This document shows positions 58,740-64,000 of a stretch of DNA of 64,000 bases, piece by piece. A model generated the notes under the pieces. It was not told the DNA's origin. It made no database searches and saw nothing but the letters and a program-made list of their open reading frames with translations. Position numbers and translations under genes: made by a program. The stretch is taken from assembly GCF_041260155.1 (NCBI RefSeq), contig NW_027248277.1, positions 2,206,501-2,270,500 of the forward strand, given 5' to 3'. This DNA is from Ptychodera flava (Eukaryota; Hemichordata; Enteropneusta; Ptychoderidae). Numbering within the stretch: position 1 is the first letter of the stretch; every line of letters starts with the position of its first letter.

Positions 58740-60835
58740 TTACCTTTGTTAAGTGCCAGAAGAAGGGACCTCCCAAAAAAATCGATGTTAGAAAGAGAGG
58801 TTTCATTGATCGCATTTCTCACTTCTTGAATTCATTTAACATTACTAGTAATATTGATATCTTTAACGAATCACTGCAACTTTACAAAACAAACATCTTG
58901 GCAGTTTTGTCTGAATTTGATGATTCTTTTGTATGTTTCTTGTATTTATCATACATGCTATGCCTGCATTGCCATTCTTCTATTGTTCAGACGGTTCTGA
59001 TATGAACCCATTTTTTAACTAGTGAAAATACGAATTAATCTAAAGCCCTTGCTAAATCAGTGCGCACGAAACACAAGTTATTTACCAAAATGAAAAAGAA
59101 CTCCAACAATGCTCGTTACAAAACAACTTATAAATCGTACAGAAATATCCTTAGCAGGCTTCTGAAGTAAGCAAAAAGAAGTTACTATTCAAACAAATTA
59201 CAGTCGGCCCAGGGAAATACAAATAAGACATGGCAAGTGATTAACGAAATTTTAAATAATTCGACAAATAACTATAACCCCCCCCCCCCGCAAAATATTT
59301 TCACAGGAAAAAAAATAGTAACAGACAGCCTCGATATTGCAAACGAATTTAATAATTTTTTCTCTACTGTCGGTATTAACCTTGCCTCACAAATCACTCC
59401 TGCAGGTGACTTTACTAGCTACCTGCATGGCAACTATCAGAATTCTTTTTTCTTTCACCCTGTCACGGATCAAGATGTTTTTAATGTAATTAGGACCCTA
59501 GATCCACGTAAAGCTGTCGGTCCGGACAATATTCATCCACTGTTAATTATTCATGCTTCGCCTATTATATCCCACCCATATGCTCACGTAATTAATTGTT
59601 CTTTGCAGCAAGGTATCCTTCCCAATGATTTAAAGTTAGCAAAAGTTGTTCCAATTTACAAGAAGGGCTCTCCTGAAAATGTAAGCAATTACAGACCCAT
59701 CTCAATTCTCCCAACTTTCAGCAAAATTATCGAGTCAATTGTGAACAAACAAATTATCCGCTATCTTGAAGAAAAACACATACTTATTGAGAAACAGTTT
59801 GGGTTCCGCAAACGTTATAACACGAAATTGGCCCTCAAAGACTTAGTCACTGATATTAGCGACTGTCTAGATAAAGGTTCTCTCACCTTTTGAATATTCA
59901 TCGATTTTAAAAAAGCCTTCGACACCATCAATCATGACATCTTGATTCATAAACTGCACCACTATGGCATCAGAGGTGTTCCAGTTACACTGGTTTAAGA
60001 ATTACTTGACATCCCGTCAGCAATTTGTCAACATCAACAATGTTACATCTCCTTACCGGTTATACTCTCAGATCCAATGTGGCGTCCCACAAGGTTCAAT
60101 ACTCGGTCCAGTTTTATGTTTTATTTATATCAATGATATCACTAATTTTTACTAATAGGTTCCAGTTTCGTCTCTTTGCAGACGACACCAATTTGTTCAA
60201 GTTTATTGATAGCAACCAAATTGACTTTATGCAAATAAATTCTGACTTCCATGAGGTTTGTAATTGGTGTCGGGCAAATAAACTTACATTTAATATTGAT
60301 AAAACAAACTATATGATTATTAAAACATCACGTAAACATGTTATTGCTAATGGGATCCTAGATATTGATGGCCATAAAATAGAAAGTGTTCCTTCTGCAA
60401 CCTATCTTGGAGTCACCCTTGATGAAAATTACGTGGAAGGCGCACATCAAGAACGTTATCAAAATCATTGCCCCGAAGGTTCGTCACTTTGTACCTAGAA
60501 ATGTCCTCCTTACAACTCGCTTATTCTGCCACACATCTCCTATTGTATTGAAATCTGGGGCAATACTTTTACGACTTACCTTGAGCCATTGCATTTACTC
60601 CAAAAGAAAATTACTCGCCTGATCACCTTCTCTGATTACCGTGCCCACTCTGCCCCTTTATTCAAACAGCTTTGTATTTTAGACATTTTTAAACTTTGTA
60701 AAATTCACACCTGCGTTTTTGTATTTGACTTGTTACATGACAAATATGCCCAAGACAAAGGTCTTTACGTCGACACAATTCCCCATGACTATCCTACCCG
60801 TTTTTCTATTCAAGACAAAATTTATGTCTAATTGA
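58740..60835 (+). mobile_element. Broken non-LTR retrotransposon (CR1/Jockey-type reverse transcriptase)
   Basis: Reverse-transcriptase landmarks appear in order: [73 protein letters not shown], the catalytic FADD, then the C-terminal LQKKITRLITFSDYRAHSAP. The frame is interrupted by a TGA at 59891, an earlier TAA near 59167, and shifts near 59990, 60155, 60435 and 60530. A probable linker lies at 58770-58940; the endonuclease and 5' end are missing or unrecognisable. There is no RNase H. It is inactive and 5'-truncated, sitting between copies of the duplicated unit edge. Confidence 0.88.
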
Positions 60836-60984
60836 ACTTGTACATAGTTATAATTGGCTAAAGTGTTGTCTTACGGCTAAATTCAGGCCCTGACACCTTT
60901 TGGACACCCCTAACAATAATAGTAAAGTCCGCTAGGTACTTCAGTGGCAGCATACTTGACAAGGTCCGTAATTTTACAAAATAA

Positions 60985-63900
60985 GTTGATAGTAAATACC
61001 TGTAGTCTAGTTGGATCCGAACTTAATTGCGAAACCGTGTGTAGCTGTAGCCAAGCCTATTTGAAGACACATTTCGTCACTGGTGGCGCTATTAGATATC
61101 GCTGATCTCCTCACTTTGGATCAATACTCCGTCGGAAAACAACTCTGTGACATTTATGATATAGTGTGGTGAAATATGCATCCGGAAATTAGCATAATGG
61201 TTGATAAAGATTTATTTGATCAAAAAAGAAAGAAGTGTAAAGTTGCATAGAGTGCTCTGGGCGAAGCAAATCGACAAATTATTTTGACAATGATAATTAT
61301 ATTGACACAAAGCACGACAAAGCAAATTGCAGGGATGCCATCATCTTGTGTTTGTGGCAAACTCTGACTGTGGCAGGGACCAAGAATTTGGTTGAAGGGT
61401 GGAGGGTGGATAAACATGTCATTATCGAAGAAGATACTGTTACAGAGGTTTGACTAAATTTTCAGTCGTATGTTTCGTTCTAAGATTTTTCATGAGAGGA
61501 TTCGCCGGCACAAACCATGTATCTAGGCTAATCCCCTGAACGCGGAAAATTTCCGCGTTACCGAATTAATGGTTTATGAAAATGATTTTAAACCTACAGC
61601 ACTTGTGCTGGGGAATCTTGACATGTTTATGTTTATGCACAAAATGAAATTTGTTGAACGAGCTCGGTGGAGTATAAATATGACATGTGTTTGTGGATTG
61701 TACACTTACTTTTCATACAAAATCGTAAACTACAAATATGTAGCCTTTGGTCATTTTTTATTTTGTTTGTTTCTGTGTATCATCTGCAGTTTCTGGTTTG
61801 AATCCCTGAACCATGGAGAAATTCCTAATATTTAGCTCATAAATATACCCTATATGAGTATAATCTGCATTGTTATTGTTTAAATTTTGTATTCAGGTCC
61901 GGACTAGAATACATTTATCAACAATAACAATGGTCATTTCACATGTACAGACTGTGTTGGCAAGCTGGACACCGGGCGTTGGTCATGATGATCGGATTAT
62001 GGTAAAATTCTGTAGTTGATACATTGAACCAGTGCAGTGAAAAATTAGTCAACATTACAGCTAATGTCCCTTTCAATGAAAACAAAGTTTACAATGTATG
62101 ATGTCGGTATTATTGTATTGATTGTCTATTTAAAACAGTAATCATCTTTTAAGAAGTGTATCTAAAGCCTGGGATCTAAAATCTTTATATCATTGACAAA
62201 ACAATTTAAATAGTAATGCAGATACATATTATGTGTAGGAACTCATAATCTGCGACCCCTCCTTGGTTACGAAGTATGTTGTGTTTCCTCTGAAGTGTAG
62301 TGCACACCATAATAAAGTAGAGGTCAACAGTACCTAATCTTACACAAACTTGAATAAATAAACAAACAAACAAACAAACAAACTGAACATACGGATAGCA
62401 GAAATCAAGTGTACTTATGGTACATACTAAATACAAATTGAGGAACCCTGATGTTTCCCAAGAGAGACCAGAACATGTAAAGAGATTTTACTTCAGAAAC
62501 AGATAAAGTTTGGTAGGACTAGTTTGAGGTTTGATGTACATGACATAATTAAATACAAAGGAAACAACGTAATCACATTCTATAACTATTGAATACTTTA
62601 TTTTAAACATTTATTTCATATCAGATACATTGAAATCTTACGCTACAATAAAAAACACTAAATAACTAAAGAATAGTGTCATCAAGTAATTACAGGTTAC
62701 ACAAGGAAAATTGAACGCCATGCAAATTGGCATTTAGAAGACGAGTGGGTGCAGCTTTACCTTTAGACTTGGGACACGCTAAATGATGTATATAATGTCA
62801 ATGAGATAAGACCAAGACATTGTGAAATTAAAATATAATCTTTTTCTGAAACAATATACATTTAGAAGTCTATGGAGTCAGTCAAAACAAATCTAACATT
62901 TTGTCAAAATAGTGTTCCTGCCATTGAATGAGAATTGTTGATCAATGTACATAAATACTTCTGCAAAATTTGATTATAATGGGTTGGAATAGTATGTAAG
63001 GCGCAAGAAGCCTGTAAGAAAGACCTCAACAAAAATTATGGCTACAAAATATATAAAGGACAATAACGTAGATGGTTCTACAATGTACGCACTTCAGTTT
63101 CTGTGAGAAATATTTTAGTATTCATCGTATTGAAATACCTACATTCAGTGTTGAGTAATACTTTTCAAATTTAATATCCAATTACCAATTACACTGTTTT
63201 CTGTCTTTCTGCACTCTTTCCTGTGTGCATACCCTAGGTTTATAGAATTTAATAGGTATTATCTGTTGAGAAATCTGACTACTGGATTACTGATTATCTA
63301 ATAGAAGTTGGTGTGTGTGTAAAAATTACGATGACATTGCTTATACAGAAAACTGTAAACTCTGCAGTATGGTTAAAGTGGCATTTATTGTGTGCTTAAT
63401 TTCCTGTACACAGACCTATACTCACACTGCAACAGAAGAACAAATTAAACAAAAGAAAAATATTTGATACACACACTTTGCTAACATAACAAATATGGCG
63501 CTGTCATGTTCATAAACATTGGAATGACAAAGGAAGTTAGACCTGCAATCAGGGGATATAAAATATAACTTGCACGGTTTAAAGTTCTAATTTATTTAGT
63601 CGTTTTCAAAACAGATTGTTTCAGGGACTTAAAAGCAATACAGTGAGACAGTTTTTACCACACAGTAGTGTTGATTAGATATCATCAACACCAAACAATG
63701 GACAATTGTAGCATTACAGGCTTGAAGGCATCAATAATGAGGAGATTATTAGAAATTGTCAACAGTGAAATGTCACGCGACAGAATTAACATAGAATGCT
63801 CCTCGGGGATAGATATTTAATTCAAGCTCTCATTTCTTTACAATCCTTTCCCAGTCTACCACTCGTTGCAGCTCATTATAAAGATCTCGGAATAAGAAAA

Positions 63901-64000
63901 AATTTCACAGCTTTTCTTTCTGAAAAATGGAAAAAATTTTTTTCCCCTTTAGAGTTAAAATAAAATTCACAATTTCAAATCAATTGTTTCAATGACAACT
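60985..64000. repeat. Tandem segmental duplication, unit 3 (runs off the window)
   Basis: It aligns with unit 2 from 48130 and with unit 1 from 38585 up to 41433, which corresponds to window position 64000. It has its own ~330 bp insertion at about 61745-62075 and an insertion with a palindrome at 61539. By alignment, the stop codon of a third zinc-finger gene on the minus strand is expected about 53 bases beyond the window. Confidence 0.85.
61539..61559. repeat. 21-bp palindrome with a one-base centre
   Basis: AACGCGGAAA, a single A, then TTTCCGCGTT. It lies in the insertion found only in unit 3. Confidence 0.9.

Overview
This window is animal (metazoan) nuclear DNA. Coding sequence is split into short exons with GT-AG introns of 0.2-9 kb, the base composition is AT-rich, and introns and flanks are full of small transposon relics, minisatellites and duplicated blocks. 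I recognise no bacterial operon, rRNA, CRISPR array or functional tRNA. The one clearly identifiable protein, MCC, aligns along its whole length with vertebrate MCC. Together with the repeat style, this suggests an invertebrate, probably a marine deuterostome (hemichordate, echinoderm or amphioxus type), but the sequence alone does not fix the lineage.

Region 1 (1-9.0 kb) has no gene I can support. It holds dispersed ~85 bp repeats and a 14-bp minisatellite with a higher-order period. Region 2 (9.0-38.3 kb, + strand) is MCC (mutated in colorectal cancers). I assembled 14 coding exons whose phases all agree, giving 860 codons including stop and ending in a class I PDZ ligand (-ETSL). Its introns carry three TTAA-flanked MITE-like elements, tRNA-like SINE fragments, a foldback element and two minisatellites that begin at splice donors. 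A candidate polyadenylation signal lies about 2 kb past the stop.

Region 3 (38.5-64.0 kb, - strand, convergent with MCC) is a tandem segmental duplication of a unit of roughly 10-13 kb. Each unit carries a C2H2 zinc-finger gene with the same three-exon layout: a short first exon, an acidic exon that opens with a domain I do not recognise, and an exon coding 11 fingers. Paralogue A (47.0-41.5 kb) and paralogue B (55.7-50.2 kb) are both visible. The third unit runs off the window, with its stop codon predicted about 53 bases past position 64000. A has one apparent single-base frameshift and B has two, mostly beside homopolymers, so either pseudogenisation or assembly indels must be considered.

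Unit 2 also carries a GC-rich double hairpin, a perfect 34-bp palindrome, a decayed acidic-tailed coding relic and, at its far end, a broken non-LTR retrotransposon (58.7-60.8 kb) with a CR1/Jockey-type reverse transcriptase. Unit 1 carries a nearly perfect palindromic MITE with its target-site duplication.
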